Source: Trichosporon coremiiforme
Taxonomy: Eukaryota; Basidiomycota; Tremellomycetes; Trichosporonales; Trichosporonaceae
Assembly (NCBI GenBank): GCA_039545355.1
Contig: BCJJ01000023.1
Coordinates: forward strand, 187,362-251,361
DNA length: 64,000 bases
Direction of reading: 5' to 3'
This document shows, one piece after another, positions 9,755 to 21,826 of this stretch. The position numbers and the translations under genes are program-made. Every line of letters starts with the position of its first letter. The stretch's first letter is position 1. The notes beneath the pieces are model-generated. The model ran no database searches and was not told the DNA's origin. It saw nothing but the letters and a program-made list of their open reading frames with translations.

Positions 9755-12700
9755 ATGTCAGCTGCCGCCTCATCATCGACCACTCCCGGCAACAGTCCCG
9801 GCGTCGCGGCGCGTCTCGCGTCGCTGACTGCGCCTGCCGAGTCAGAGCTGAACCGCTGGAAGCGGACGTTCGACAAGCACGCCGGTGTCGAGGTCGACGG
9901 AAAGAAGTGAGTCGAGCCCATACCGACTTTTGCACGGGCCGCGGGCGCGTCCAAGTCGAAATCGGGTCCCGCAGGTCCTGGGTTGCGTTGCCGCCGGCCG
10001 TGGGTACGTGCTCGTACCTTGAGTCCTGACGCGTGTCCGCAAAATTCGCTGCATGCCGCAACCTTTGCCGAAATTTTCGCCAGCACACACACACTCCAAC
10101 ATGCTTAGCGCTTTGCATGGGGTGATGTCGCGGGCGCTGGCGAGGTGGTGAGCACGGCGTTTGCTCCAGCGGCGACAGCCCATGCATCGACCTCAGCGGG
10201 GCTCGCCGGGTGACACCGTGTGCACACGCACCACCCGGTAACCCATGCATCAATTGTCACTCCGCCCCCGGCGCGAGCTTCAGCTACCCTGCCCACCGGC
10301 CACCGACCGCGCTTACTTGCCGGTCCGGCCGTACCACATCACGTCACCCTAACAATCACTTCCCGTACGCCGAGACGTAGCATGCTGACGCCGTGATCGC
10401 AGGTACCTCAACCCCCAGCAGTTCATCGACGCCATCGCCCCGACCGATGAGGGCTTCAACCGCATCAAGCGCGATCAGTACAGTATCCGTATGTGTTTTT
10501 GTTTTCGCCTTTTGCCCGGCTGCGCCTCCACCAAGGACACCGAGTCCGGCGCTCATTGGCGCTGCTCAACCGAATTGCTGACCCGTAGTTTTCCGAGTCG
10601 CCGACGCCCACAAGCGCGGTCTTGTGTCATTCGAGGACTTTGTTCTGTTCGAGACGCGTAAGTTTCTCCTGCTTATCTTTGCATGCACCTGCACAAACGT
10701 TGGATACGCTGGCGTTGGCGTTTAAGTCGTCGGCGCATAGCAGAAATGTGAATGCCGCTGGACAGGAACGGGCCCACCCTCGATCCTATTCCTGTGCGCA
10801 CTACGTCGCCGCCCTTGTCCCGTCGCTTGCGCATGTCGTGCACACATAACTGAACGTGCCTTGCTGACGACTCAGTGCTTAAACGAGTGAGCCAAGCCGA
10901 AATCTCGGCATTACTGCCGCAACAGCCGCCGGCAGTGACTTCTTGAATCCCGCAACTAACTTTGTTCCCAGCCCGACGCCGACTACCAGCTCGCGTTCTC
11001 GGTCTTTGATTCGTGAGTCGCCGCCAGTGCCGCCTTGGCGGATCTTCTCCCACTCCCGACGACAGAGGCAGGTGACTAACGACCTCCGCAGCGACGCCTC
11101 TGGCACCATCGACTTCGAGGAGTTCAAGAGCGTCCTCCAGCAGAACATCGCCGCCTCTGGCATCCCGTTCAACTTCGACTGCGACTGGATCAAGCTTTAC
11201 CTCGGAAAGCGCGGCGGCAACCATGTTCTTGGTTACCCCGAGTTCACCCAGCTCATCAAGGGCTTCCAGGGAGAGCGTCTCCGTCAGGCGTTCCGTTACT
11301 TTGACAAGGACGGAGACGGATATATCTCGCCTGAGGAGTTCCAGCGCATCATTGTTGAGATCGCTGGCCACAAGCTGTCCGACTCGGTCCTCGAGCGCCT
11401 CCCTACGCTCTGCACGATGAACCCCGGCCGCAAGATCAGCTACTCTGAAGTCATCGCCTTCCACAACATCATCCGCGACATGGACGTCGTCGAGCGCATC
11501 ATCCAGCGTGCCGCTAAGAAGTCGAAGGACGGACGCATCGCCGTCTCCGACTTCCTGAACGAGTCCGCCGGCAACCTCCGCTACGGCATGTTCACGCCGA
11601 TGGAGGCCAACATCATCTGGCACTTTGCCGGCCGCGGTATCGACGGCAAGATGGGCGAGCGCCTGACCCTCGCCGACTTCGAGTCGCTCCTCGACGCCAA
11701 GTGGCAGCCGCCCCTCCAGCTTTCCCACGTTGAGCCTCTCGCCAAGCGCAGCTTCCTAAGCCACGCCGCCGAGTCGACCTTCAACTTTGTGCAGGGTGGT
11801 ATTGCTGGAGGTGTCGGTGCGTTTGCCGTGTACCCGATCGACCTGGTCAAGACGCGTCTGCAGAACCAGCGCTCGAATGTCGTCGGTGAGGTCCTGTACC
11901 GCAACGCATGGGACTGCGTGAAGAAGGTATACCAGAACGAGGGCGGTGTGCGTGCGTTCTACCGCGGTGTCCTGCCGCAGCTCGTTGGTGTCGCTCCCGA
12001 GAAGGCGATCAAGATCACCATCAACGAGATGATCCGAAAAAAGAAGACGGACCCGGAGACTGGTGCGATCCCGCTCGGATGGGAGATCTTCGCCGGAGGT
12101 GCCGCGGGAGGATGCCAGGTCGCCGTCACGAACCCGCTGGAGATTGTCAAGATCCGTCTGCAGATGGCCGGAGAGATGGCGCGTGTCGAGGGAGGAGCCG
12201 CCGTCCAGCGTGGCGCGTGGCACGTCGTGAAGCAGCTCGGTCTCATGGGCCTGTACAAGGGTGCCGGAGCGTGTCTGTGGCGTGACATTCCCTTCTCGAT
12301 GATCTACTTCACGTCGTACGCGCACCTGAAGAAGGACCTGTTCGGCGAGGGCAAGCAGGGCAAGCAGCTCTCCTTCGGCGAGCTCCTCCTTGCTGCCGGT
12401 ATCGCCGGTATGCCCGCCGCGTACCTTACGACGCCTGCCGATGTCGTCAAGACGCGTCTGCAGACTCAGGCCCGTGCTGGCCAGACTGTGTACCAGGGTG
12501 TGCTGGACGGCTTCTCCAAGATCTACCACGAGGAAGGTCTTCGCGCGCTCTACAAGGGAGGTCTCGCTCGTGTCATCCGCTCCTCGCCGCAGTTCGGTGT
12601 CACCCTCGCCGTCTATGAGCTCATGCACAAGCACTTCCCGTACCCGTACGGCGACGAGGCGGCTGCTCAGGCGCACCAGAGCCCGCGCCCGAAGACGACG

Positions 12701-12838
12701 GACATCTCGCGCGTGCGTGCCCGCAACGGTCTCAAGATTCTGCTCGACTGCTCCTCGCGCTTCGGCACGCTCGACCCCGCCACCGTCACCAAGGGTTTCG
12801 ACACGATGCCGAAACAGCTCAAGACTACCCAGCACTAA
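9755..12838 (+). CDS. AGC1: Ca2+-regulated mitochondrial aspartate/glutamate carrier (Aralar/citrin type)
   Basis: Six exons, 9755-9906, 10403-10488, 10589-10657, 10876-10886, 10972-11012 and 11092-12838, give 701 residues, close to the ~675 of animal citrins. The N-terminal half holds paired EF-hands, including a canonical loop DKDGDGYISPEEF at residues 191-203 and a degenerate DASGTIDFEEF. The C-terminal half is a mitochondrial carrier with three repeats whose signatures sit 100 residues apart: YPIDLVKTRLQ (367), NPLEIVKIRLQ (467) and TPADVVKTRLQ (567). Members exchange matrix aspartate for cytosolic glutamate plus a proton in the inner membrane, feeding the malate-aspartate shuttle, with Ca2+ sensed on the intermembrane side. 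Exon 4 is only 11 nt; it is needed because its GTGAGC donor and the CTAAC...CCCAG acceptor join the phases, while read-through meets a stop. The first intron is long (496 nt). Confidence 0.93.
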
Positions 12839-13613
12839 AACCCTCATACCCCCCTTAGAGCTCTAGACATCAGCTTAGACTACTCATAAAGCAAAACTAC
12901 GGACTTGGCACGTTTGGTTCTCTCCTCGCCTCTCTCATCCTCTCATCCTCATCCTCAATCACCCATCTGTCCCACCCCAATACCTGGTCCCCCTGTTTTT
13001 TTGATTGATACATAACCAATTTTTAGGCACTTTACTTTTCTGAATAAAGTCACCTCCGCACTCGGAGTCCGAAGTGCTCTTTACACGTCGCACACGCGTA
13101 AGCTTACACGCGTCAGCTCAATTCACTCCCAGACTGCCAGGTATAGTCCGGAGCAAACTTTCGCTTCAAGTTCTGGCACCGTTGAGCTGAACCGATGCAG
13201 CGGAAGGCATGACCGAGGCAATGACCGAGCCCAGCGGGTGCGGGTGCGGAGCGGGTCGTTGGTGCGGTGCGGTGCGCCGGATTCGGGACCTGATCGACAA
13301 GTGCGGAGCGAGCGGCGGAGGAATGTCGGGCAAAGAATTTTTGATTTGGATTGTCAATGGAGCACGGGCACGCGACATGCAGACAAGCTGGTTGTTTCCG
13401 AGTATTACTAGCATCCAAGAAGTCTATGAAATGCCAAGATTCTGACTGCTGCTACTGTTACAGAATGTAGATTATGGATATGGAAAGAAAGGGTCCGAAG
13501 GTTGTTGATTAATTATAGGCGGGGTAAGGGGGTGGGGTGTATGCCAATGTGGGTGTGTGGGGTGCAGGATATGCGTGTGGGGCCGGGGGAGGGAGATGGG
13601 GAAGGGGGGAAGT
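12839..13613. other. Convergent 3' intergenic region
   Basis: This lies between the convergent carrier and MFS genes. It contains AT-rich 3'-end-like sequence near 13010-13050 (AATAAAG at about 13043) and a short GC-rich run of GGTGCGG units at about 13235-13275. I see no gene. Confidence 0.5.
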
Positions 13614-15640
13614 TTACTCGTGGATCGTGTTGTGCGTCGTCGGCGAGGCAACGCGACCGACACGGGCACCGCCGTGGTACGAAGCCTGTGAGGCGCCCGA
13701 GGTGACGCGGTAGAGCGAGTTGGAGCGGGTGCGCTTGTCGTGGATCTCGTTCTGCATGCTCGTAGAGCGCTCGAGCGACATGACCTCGGGGTAGTCGTCG
13801 AGGACGTCCTCACCGTGCTCCGGGGAGACAGTCTGCTCGAGCTCGGCACCGCCACCGGGGACGCGGTTCTTCTCCTCGTCGGGAGCACCACCAGCAGCCT
13901 CCCTACGAGCAGCGATGATCTGCTGCATGATCTGCTGAGCCTCGTTGGCGTACTTGCACTTTTTGCGGATGGCCGGGCCGTACTTGTAAAACAGGAACGG
14001 CAGCGGCAGACAGGCGAGCGCAAGGAAGCCGGGCACGGCGGCACCCCAGTGGATGCCGATGTTCTTGTACATCGCAGCGGTGAAGAGGGGGAAGCCGGCA
14101 CCGAAGCACGAACGGAGGACAGCATTGGCGGCGAGGACCGAAGCGGCGTACACAGTGTAGCAGTCGACGAGGTATCCGAGGATGGACAGGAACAGCTGGA
14201 CCATGCCCATGCCGAAGGGGATACCGAAGATGATCGACGCAGACCAGTGGACGTTGGGGCCGTTAGTCGCGGCGAAGCCGGCGAGACCGATGACGATGAT
14301 GACAGAGGCAATGAAGGCAGGAGGAAGACGGTCCTCGGGGATGGGGTAGCCGCGCTTCTTGACGTCCTTCAGGTACTTGGGGTTGCCCCAGAAGATGACA
14401 GCGGCGACAGCGCAGATGGCACCGACCATGATACCGAGGAAGGCAAGACCCTCCTGGCCGGCGTTCCAGCCGCGGTACTGCATGAAGACGATGGGGTAGG
14501 CGGCGAAGTTGAGGTAGAGAACTCCGTAGATGATAGCCACGTAGATCGAGAAGAGGAGGACGATAGGCTCGAAGATGAGGAACTTCCAGGGGCGGATGAG
14601 GGCGCCGATGAAGAGCTCCTTGACGTTCAGCGGCTTGGCGGCATCGGCACGGTAGCGGTAGACCTTTCCAGTGTACTTGGACAGGCGCTCGGCACGCTTG
14701 CGGAGGATGAGGGGAGCGTAGGTCTCAGCACCCCAGAGCCAGAGCATGAGGGTGATGACAGCACAGAAAATGGCGAGCATGCCCTCAACCCAGCGCCAGC
14801 CAGCGGCGTCGCCCAGGAATCCACCGGTAATGGGGCCAAGGGCGGGGCCGAGGAAGGGAGCAACGGAGAAGAAAGCCATGCCGATACCCATCTCCTTGCC
14901 GTCGAGGACATCGGCGAGCGTTCCACCGGCGTTAGCCAGCGGAGACGATCCGAAGAAGCCCGCGAGAGCACGGAAGACGAGGATGGAGGCACCGTTCTGC
15001 GAGGCGCAGGTCACAGCCTGCCAGAGCGTAAGCATAGCGTAAGTACCGACGTAGATCCAGCGACGGCCCATAACCTCGGAGGCAGGAGCCCAAAGACTGA
15101 GAATTAGCGCATGACGTCGAGGAAGGAAGGAAGGCCGCCGATGACGAAGGCAAGTGGAGGCGATGGCACCGCTGCAGGCCGATATCACAGTAATACTCAC
15201 AGAGGTCCGAAAGCGAAACCAACGACGAAGAGGGAGACTCCGGCAGTCCAAAAGAGGGAAGAGTGACCAAAGTCGGCGAGCAGGCTCTGGAGACCACCAG
15301 AGTAGGCCGAGGACGACAGGGCGACGGCGAGGGTTGCGAGCGAGCAGAGGAAAACCTGGAACCACTTCCAAACCTTGGGCCAGCGCTGCGGGTCCTCGGG
15401 GTCCTCAGGCAGCCAGTCGATGAGGTAGGGGTCCTCGTCGGTACCAGAGCCCTTGTACGGGTAGTGGAGGATGTACTCGAATGGCGTCACGTATCGGCGC
15501 CATGGACGCCTGTGCAGGGTCTGGCTGCGGGCGTCGCCGTGGGTGCCGCTGTTGCGGTTCTTCTCAGCGGCGGTAGCGTTGTTGAGCGTCGACGCCGCTG
15601 AAGGCGAGGTCAACGCTGTGCGGGACTCTTCTTGAGCCAT
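13614..15640 (-). CDS. MFS drug/polyamine:H+ antiporter, DHA1 type
   Basis: Two exons, 15201-15640 and 13614-15096, give 640 residues; the 104-nt intron (15097-15200) has a GTGAGT donor and CTAAT...CTCAG end. A ~85-residue cytoplasmic N-terminus contains PYLIDWLPEDPEDPQRWPKV, typical of fungal DHA1 transporters. Twelve membrane segments are expected. The splice junction restores FGPLLWAPASEVMGRR, the loop 2-3 motif of this family, and PALGPITGGFLGD matches the helix 5 antiporter motif. The C-terminal ~110 residues are hydrophilic and acidic/Ser-rich. Members export polyamines, azoles or other small molecules across the plasma membrane with proton influx; the substrate here is unknown. A TATAAAA on the minus strand at 15872-15878 suggests inducible expression. 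No biosynthetic genes lie next to it. Confidence 0.9.
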
Positions 15641-18444
15641 GATGTCGAATTACGCGGGTGGTGGACAGAAGGGGCGGAGCGAGGCGAAGGTGGAGAGGGG
15701 TAGGAACGGGGGGAAGGTTAATCAAAAATTGTCAACAAATGTGTGTCGGTCCAGTCGTGTGAGAAAGGGGGGTTGGCACGATGGCGAGGAGATGTGTGAC
15801 ACAAGAGACGGGGAAAGAAAACAAGAAACAAGATGACGAACAAGGAGGGGAAGGGAGCTTGTGAAAAGAAGTTTTATAAGTGTTGACAAAACAGATGGGG
15901 CAGCAAAGTCGTCAGTCGGCTGTCAGGACCGCAATCGGGCATGAGCACGGCAGAATGGGTCATGGGGTGTTCAATAACAGGAAAGCCAGGTGCGGGAGAG
16001 AGCCGCACGGCGCAGTGCTGATTCAGAGGGCGGCCCCCCGTGGCGGGCGAGAGTTTGCTCAGCAAGTCAGAAGGCAGGAGAGGAGCGGACTCGGAGGAAG
16101 AAGCCATCATGACTTGGTGCGGATGACTGTGATCGCATGCAGTATTCTGTACGATACCCGAGGCCCTGAAAATCATGCGACAGGCGGCGCCCGCCAGAAA
16201 ACGACAGCCCAAGTCAGCCCGTAGGGCAAGGGGAAGCTCTCCCTGACGTCACCTGGGTCCAGCTGGTGCCGTAGACTACCAGATTTGCGCCGTGCGTGCT
16301 GGCCGAAGCCGGGCGGTTGTGGGTCAAATTTGGCCTCAATGTTTGGCGAACCTGCCGAGTGGCGAGGCAACGGTGGAACGTCTGAAGGTCTGGATCGGGT
16401 TCCAGCACCGTGCCCTGCCCTTGCTCTCCAGCCCTGGCGGCTAACCCTGAGCTTGCTTCTCATCTCTTGCTCGCTCGGGCGCCTTGTCGAGCGACTGTCA
16501 TCAGTCATGTGTCAATGGAACTCAGCTCCGCGGCCAGCGCAACTCATGCGACCCACCCTTCCCTTCCCTGCTGCAGCCTAGCCAGGAATGTCCCAAGTCC
16601 TGCAAGTCACGGGGTAAACAAGAGTCGTTCCGCATCTCAGATCGCTTCAAATAGACGAAAGAATCAAGCCCTGCGCCAGACATGCATGCGGCCGCATTGT
16701 CCGATCGCACTCACCTCAGCCACCATTCAGAATTCAGCCTGCGCTTCATGCAGGCCCTCAATCCAGCTTTGCGATCAGCAGGCTACCAAACTCGTATAGC
16801 GAGCGATTGAGGTCGGCTGGAACGTCCCCAACGCGTCCGGCTGGGCGTTTTGGTGCAACCTTACTCTGCAATTCTGTCATGGCTGCTACACGCGGGCTGT
16901 CGCACCGGGCAGTGCAACATAAGCGCGACATGCGAGACACAGGAAGGTTGGGATGAGGGCATGCCGAGGCCGAGGCTGGAAGAGCTCGATGACCGAATCC
17001 TGCCGACATCACCTCGGATCCTCTTTCGCCCGATCGCAGCTGTTTCTGCCATGGTCCGACAGTCTCGGCATTCACATGCCAACCGGCGTATCAGTCCATA
17101 CACAAATCATGGCTCGGCGACCTCAGCGTCCTGGTTCAGCCTCGTATGCGTGGGCCTCACGCATCTCGTGTCAGAAGATATAAGACGCGATGAGACAGCG
17201 ACGTCGACCCTCCGATAGAGCTCAACCATTATCTGATTGGATTCAGGTAGCTCGCCCTCCAGTGCGTCTAAAACCGAACCTTGCACGTTCGCGACTTCCC
17301 AACTTCCCAACTTAGCCGTCAGCGCCGAGACGAGACGGCCACGAAACCAGCCTCGTTAGGCGGCCGCCGAGAATCGGTCACTTGTCGACGCGGTTACTCC
17401 GTTAGTAGCACCGTGCGCCACTGCCTAGCCTCGGATATGACCGGTCGGCCGTCGCAGAGGGAACGGACGACGGACGAAGACGCCATCGGTGACTTGAGAT
17501 AAGTTCGAAGGCGCTGGCTGCGTCAACTGACGGCCGTGCACATGGTGGGAGGTGGACAAGCCACCTTCCTGCATACTCACCTTGTCTCCAGCAGCAAGGC
17601 GGATCACTTGATTAGGATTATCGTTTGACGCCGTCGACTGACACGCCTTGATGTTTCAGTCATAACCAGCAGGGCAGTGGTCTCGTGCGCAGCCGCACGG
17701 GTCCATCCTACTCATCCACTCACGAAACCAGTTGACGAAGGATGGGACAATGCTTGGACAGACATGCTTGGCAAGTGCTAATTCCCAACAGTGGAGCGCA
17801 TCAGTGAAGCTTGCAGAATCAGACGATGGGATGCCAGTTTGGTTGACGATGCCTGCAGTGGCGAGAGCGCCATTCATTGCTGTGCACGCCGTAGGCACTG
17901 TGTGAGGCTCACATCCGTTCGAACGACGCCTTGGCGTCCTGGCTACAGTGCCCGTGGAGGACGATGACCAACGCTTGGGCGGTGGGCGACGGCGTCAGTG
18001 AGTGCACGAACACTTGCTCCTTACGGACCTTGGTCGCTGGGAGTGTTGATTCGATGGATGTGCAGGTGATGAAGAGTGACGATCAAGCACTGCCCAGTCT
18101 CCTGATCGCTTTCGTGTCTTGACCGTGTCTCGACACCTGACAGACACCCACTCACTGCTCAAATACACTACGCCCATTCACCCTCGCACTCACTGCGCCC
18201 CTCGTTCCCTCCTGCACCTCTAGTCCCGATCCTCCCCGCCCGTCAGGCCGCCTCGTACAGCCTCGCCGCGCCCGACCTTCCTCGCCCTCTCCGCCCACCT
18301 CCAGCTGTCTCCCTCGCAGCCTTCCTCGCTAGTCGACACCTACGAGACAGTTGCTACTCCAACTTTCCCCTTCGTCACCCACTCTCGACCACTCACTCTT
18401 TCTCTCTCAGTGACCTTCCACCAAGCACGGCAACCACCCGCAAA
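15641..18444. other. 2.8-kb gene-poor divergent intergenic region
   Basis: This separates the divergent MFS and F-box-like genes. Minus-strand TATAAAA at 15872-15878 fits the MFS promoter. From about 18180 the plus strand becomes C/T-rich, typical of the leader of the downstream gene. A minus frame at 17656-17898 has six cysteines and possible splice signals but no complete model. I see no RNA gene or repeat. Confidence 0.4.
15872..15878 (-). promoter_or_regulatory. TATA-like box of the MFS gene
   Basis: The minus strand reads TATAAAA about 235 nt upstream of the MFS start codon. The distance implies a leader of roughly 150-200 nt. It is inferred from sequence and position only. Confidence 0.35.
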
Positions 18445-21264
18445 ATGGGTACAGCCGGCCCAGACATCCCTTTCGCTCGGCATAGCGAGCGCTCCAGTGG
18501 CAACATGAGAGAAGACAATGCGCATTGTCTTCGTGAGTCGAAAGTCTCAACCGCTGGGATGGGAACTCGGCGGCGTCCTCCTTCGTACCCGTGTGCACGG
18601 ACGCTGACGCCTTTGCAGTCGCCGTCCTTCCACACATCCTCAAGTTAAACCCAGACGCGGCCTCCACTCTGATCAAGTGCGGTAACAGGGCCGTCCACGA
18701 TGTCGCCGCACCGTTCGTCTACCGCGAGCTCGACGTCCACATCGACTTTCCCGGCACCCTGGGCCACGGCACAGTCGGTAGCCAGATTCATGGGACCTCT
18801 GATAAGAACCGACCCTGCTGCCCAGGATACAACTCCAAGCCCAGGCTCTGGGCAGTCTTCCGGTGAGTCGGATGCTCTCGAGACCGCCCTTCCTCGTGAC
18901 CTTTGCCCCGTGGACGCCGTGCTGACCTCGATAGAAACCCAAGCTACGCCGATCACGTGCGGGTCCTTCACTTCCGGCAGCCGTGTTCGACACACACGCC
19001 TGTGGAGATCGACGAGGGCACGCGCTCACTTGATCGTACCGAGGCATGGGACCTTGCTGCCAGTCTCCTCTCGCATCTTCCTCACGTCGAAGAACTGACA
19101 TGGGAGACTAGCCTCGGTGTTGGAGACAGCCTCTGGAAGGTAAGACAGCCGGTCTCCTCAGCCATAACTGACACACAGATCATTTCCTCCCTGCAGTATT
19201 TGCGACGGCTGAAGATCATCACACCGCAGCTTCACCCCGCCTGCGTCACTGTCCCACCAGTGTACCCGCGGATCACTCCGGCACTGCAGCAGAGTGCCCC
19301 GCCAGGCTTCGGGTCGACGAACACTCCAGAGCCCGGGGAAGGACGAGCGCGGGCCACGGGAATGAAGGGGTTGGCCCTCGGCGTCGCCTGGGAAGACCTC
19401 GAAGAGCTCTCCCTAGACAACTTGAGCTCCCAAGGCGTGAGTTTCGCAGAAATGGGCGACAATTAACTCCAGGCGCGCACCATTGCAAGCCACTTTCAGA
19501 TTCTGACGAGTGTCTTTTGAAGGTGTTAGCCAGCCTCGACTGCACACGCTTTCGCTCTCGACACATTTTGCAGACCTGCGGCTCTGCGAGTCGATCGCAA
19601 TGTTCGGCAGCTTTGGAAGCCTGAAGCACCTGACTCTTGCGACATCTGGCACGAAGCTGAACGCTGAATGCCTCCGAGTCCTCCTGGCCGGATGTTCGGC
19701 TTTGGAGAGCCTGCGCCTGAACGACATTGAAGGACGTCTGGACAAGAACACATGGAACCTGATTGACTGCTGGCCGCAGACTTTGACCTCTCTGATTATC
19801 GACATCTCCGAGTCAAATCCTCACCATTCGTGAGCTTAGGTCTGGCCCCACCTCAAGTTAACATGCAGATGGGTGCTGAAGCACCTCGAGACCATTGAAG
19901 CCATCCCTGTGGCACAGCTCAAACGCTTCCACATCCGGCGTGTACTTCACCCGATTGCCACACTGCCATGGCCACCGGCGAACGTCGTTCAGCCCGTTCC
20001 GCTTCCTACTCACGCTCTTGGAGACATCCCAGCCTCTTTCTTGAACCTTATCACCGAGGACGGAAGCTTATTGGAGGACCTCTGCATCGATTGGTGGGAG
20101 ATCACCCAGTCCGGTCTCGAGTCTATCCTCACCAGCTGCCCCCGCCTGCGGTGCCTCCAAGTCGCTGCATCAACCTCCATCCTGGAGATCATAGGCATGA
20201 CTACAGCCTTCGGGTCTGTGCCCGATCTGGAACAGTTGTCCGTCACGACAGACCCCATTCACGCGAACACCGCACCTAAGGCGAAGCCGGCTAAGTCTAA
20301 GAAGGACACGACCAACCTTCCGCCGTTCCTCGCGAAGCAAATGACCGAGACCGACCCGACACTGGTTGAGATCCGTGAACTGCGGCGCTTCGTCAGACGG
20401 CTGCCGAACTTCCGTGTCCTCCGCTGGATGGGGAGACAAGGCAAAGGAGAATGGCATTTCTCGGCGTCCAAGCGCTCGACGCTGACGCCGATTGACTTCC
20501 GTCATTCGGTATACCTCACTCTGCAGGTGTGGGAGGACTGCCAGAGGTCCACCTCTCCCGTGTACATCTTCGAGGAAGACGATGAAGCCACTAGCAACGG
20601 CCTCTCTCTGGAGCCTCCTGCATCACCAGCCCGGTCTGCTTCCGAACTGCCGCCACTGTCGCGGACGACGACGGGTAGCAGCTGTTCGATCTCCTCCTCA
20701 GTGACCCCGCCAGCGTCCATCCGGCGAGGCTCCATGCAGGCCGAGTCGGTGAACGGGTCCGTCCTGGGCCTCGACTGGGGGCCCTTAAGCCGCAGCAGTA
20801 AGCAGCCCCCCAGCCTCACATCGCCGACCAGCACCACCTGGTCTCAGGTTCAGACCCCGCCGAGCAACAAGACGTCGAAGAGCGTCGAGGTCAAGCCGCC
20901 CTCAAGCCGGCGGCGCAGAGAGTCGAGCAAGGCGTCGTCCCCAACAAAGTCGCCGTCCTCAGCAACGTCGGCCGGGTCCAAGTCTATTCCCGCCAGCAGG
21001 TCGTCGTCTCCAGTCAAGTCGTCACCTCCGGGGCGTGACCCGACGTGCAGCCTGCCTTCGAGCCCGGTGGCGATGAGGGAGCCGGTGCAGCGCTATGTTC
21101 CTGGTGCGGCGCCTCCGACGAAGAAGCGATCGCCGGAGAAGAAGGAGAAGAAGGCAGCCACAGCAGCGGACACAGCAGTTGCGGTCGCCTCAACCCTGGC
21201 GATGCCCAAGCGAGATCTGACCGACGGCTGGACCAAAGTCGGGGACAGTCGCCGGAAGAAGTGA
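18445..21264 (+). CDS. F-box-like/leucine-rich protein with apparent +1 frameshift
   Basis: Six exons, 18445-18532, 18619-18862, 18935-19139, 19179-19436, 19473-19829 and 19869-21264, encode 848 residues if one extra T is skipped in exon 5. The N-terminus resembles a degenerate F-box (LPHILKLNPDAASTLIKCGN then APFVYRELDV). Leucine-rich segments follow (YADHVRVLHF, LPHVEELTW, LEELSLDNLSSQG, LHTLSLSTHFADL, LKHLTLA, LESLRLND). The C-terminal third is Ser/Pro/Lys-rich and ends DGWTKVGDSRRKK. Such proteins often present substrates to SCF ubiquitin ligases, but that is inference. In exon 5 frame 0 reads ...ILTSVF then TGA, while frame +1 continues EGVSQPRLHTLSL. Exon 6 phase is only right with the shift. 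It may be a T-run sequencing error, a recent mutation or a TTT-TGA recoding site. Introns are 36-86 nt. Confidence 0.72.
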
Positions 21265-21826
21265 GCACTTCACAAGTCAATAGTCAGCAGATCCATGAGC
21301 CCGACGAGCCATCGCTGAGGAACATTCACTTCCCCTGTACAAAGCCATTCAGAAGAGACAAAGTAGTATTCATGCAAAGTTCATGTGTGTAAGTATCGTT
21401 AAGTGCTTATCAATATTATTAAATGCAGGGTCCTGTGGCGTCCAGGTAGTCCGGGTGTCTCGCCATCTGGCGTCAGGGATGAACGCCCCGTTGGCGGACA
21501 TCACCGTAGAGGCGTCAGTGACCGGGATCACGGGGGCAGCACGGAGTAAACAAAGCGACTACACTCCGCCCCAAAGGCAGCTCGGGAGCCGAAGTACAAG
21601 TCAGCAGGTGTAGAGGAGCAGGCGTGGTTTTGGCGTGTGCTATTTTGTACTGGAACGTCCTGAGAGTTCCTAAAGTTCGCCTGGTCCGAGATCTGGAATC
21701 GATCTAGTAACGGCATGGGCCGGCCGTAAACCCTATTTCAGCGAGCGTTGACACGACACAACGTAATTTATCTCAGCGGTTGTTGACATGCCACAAACTT
21801 ATGATACATCTGTACAGCTCCTACGT
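21265..21826. other. Convergent 3' intergenic region
   Basis: 562 nt lie between the convergent F-box-like and Zn2Cys6 genes. The sequence is relatively AT-rich around 21390-21430. I see no gene or repeat. Confidence 0.5.

Noticed and set aside
9387..10253. 288-codon minus frame over the carrier's first exon and intron
   Set aside because: It overlaps a well-supported exon and promoter and has no splice or domain support.
11756..12847. 363-codon minus frame antisense to the mitochondrial carrier
   Set aside because: The sense strand has three carrier repeats in register; the antisense translation is repetitive and unlike any protein.
13740..15107. 455-codon plus-strand open frame antisense to the MFS transporter
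   Set aside because: Same codon-bias artefact; it is acidic low-complexity sequence while the minus strand encodes a complete transporter.
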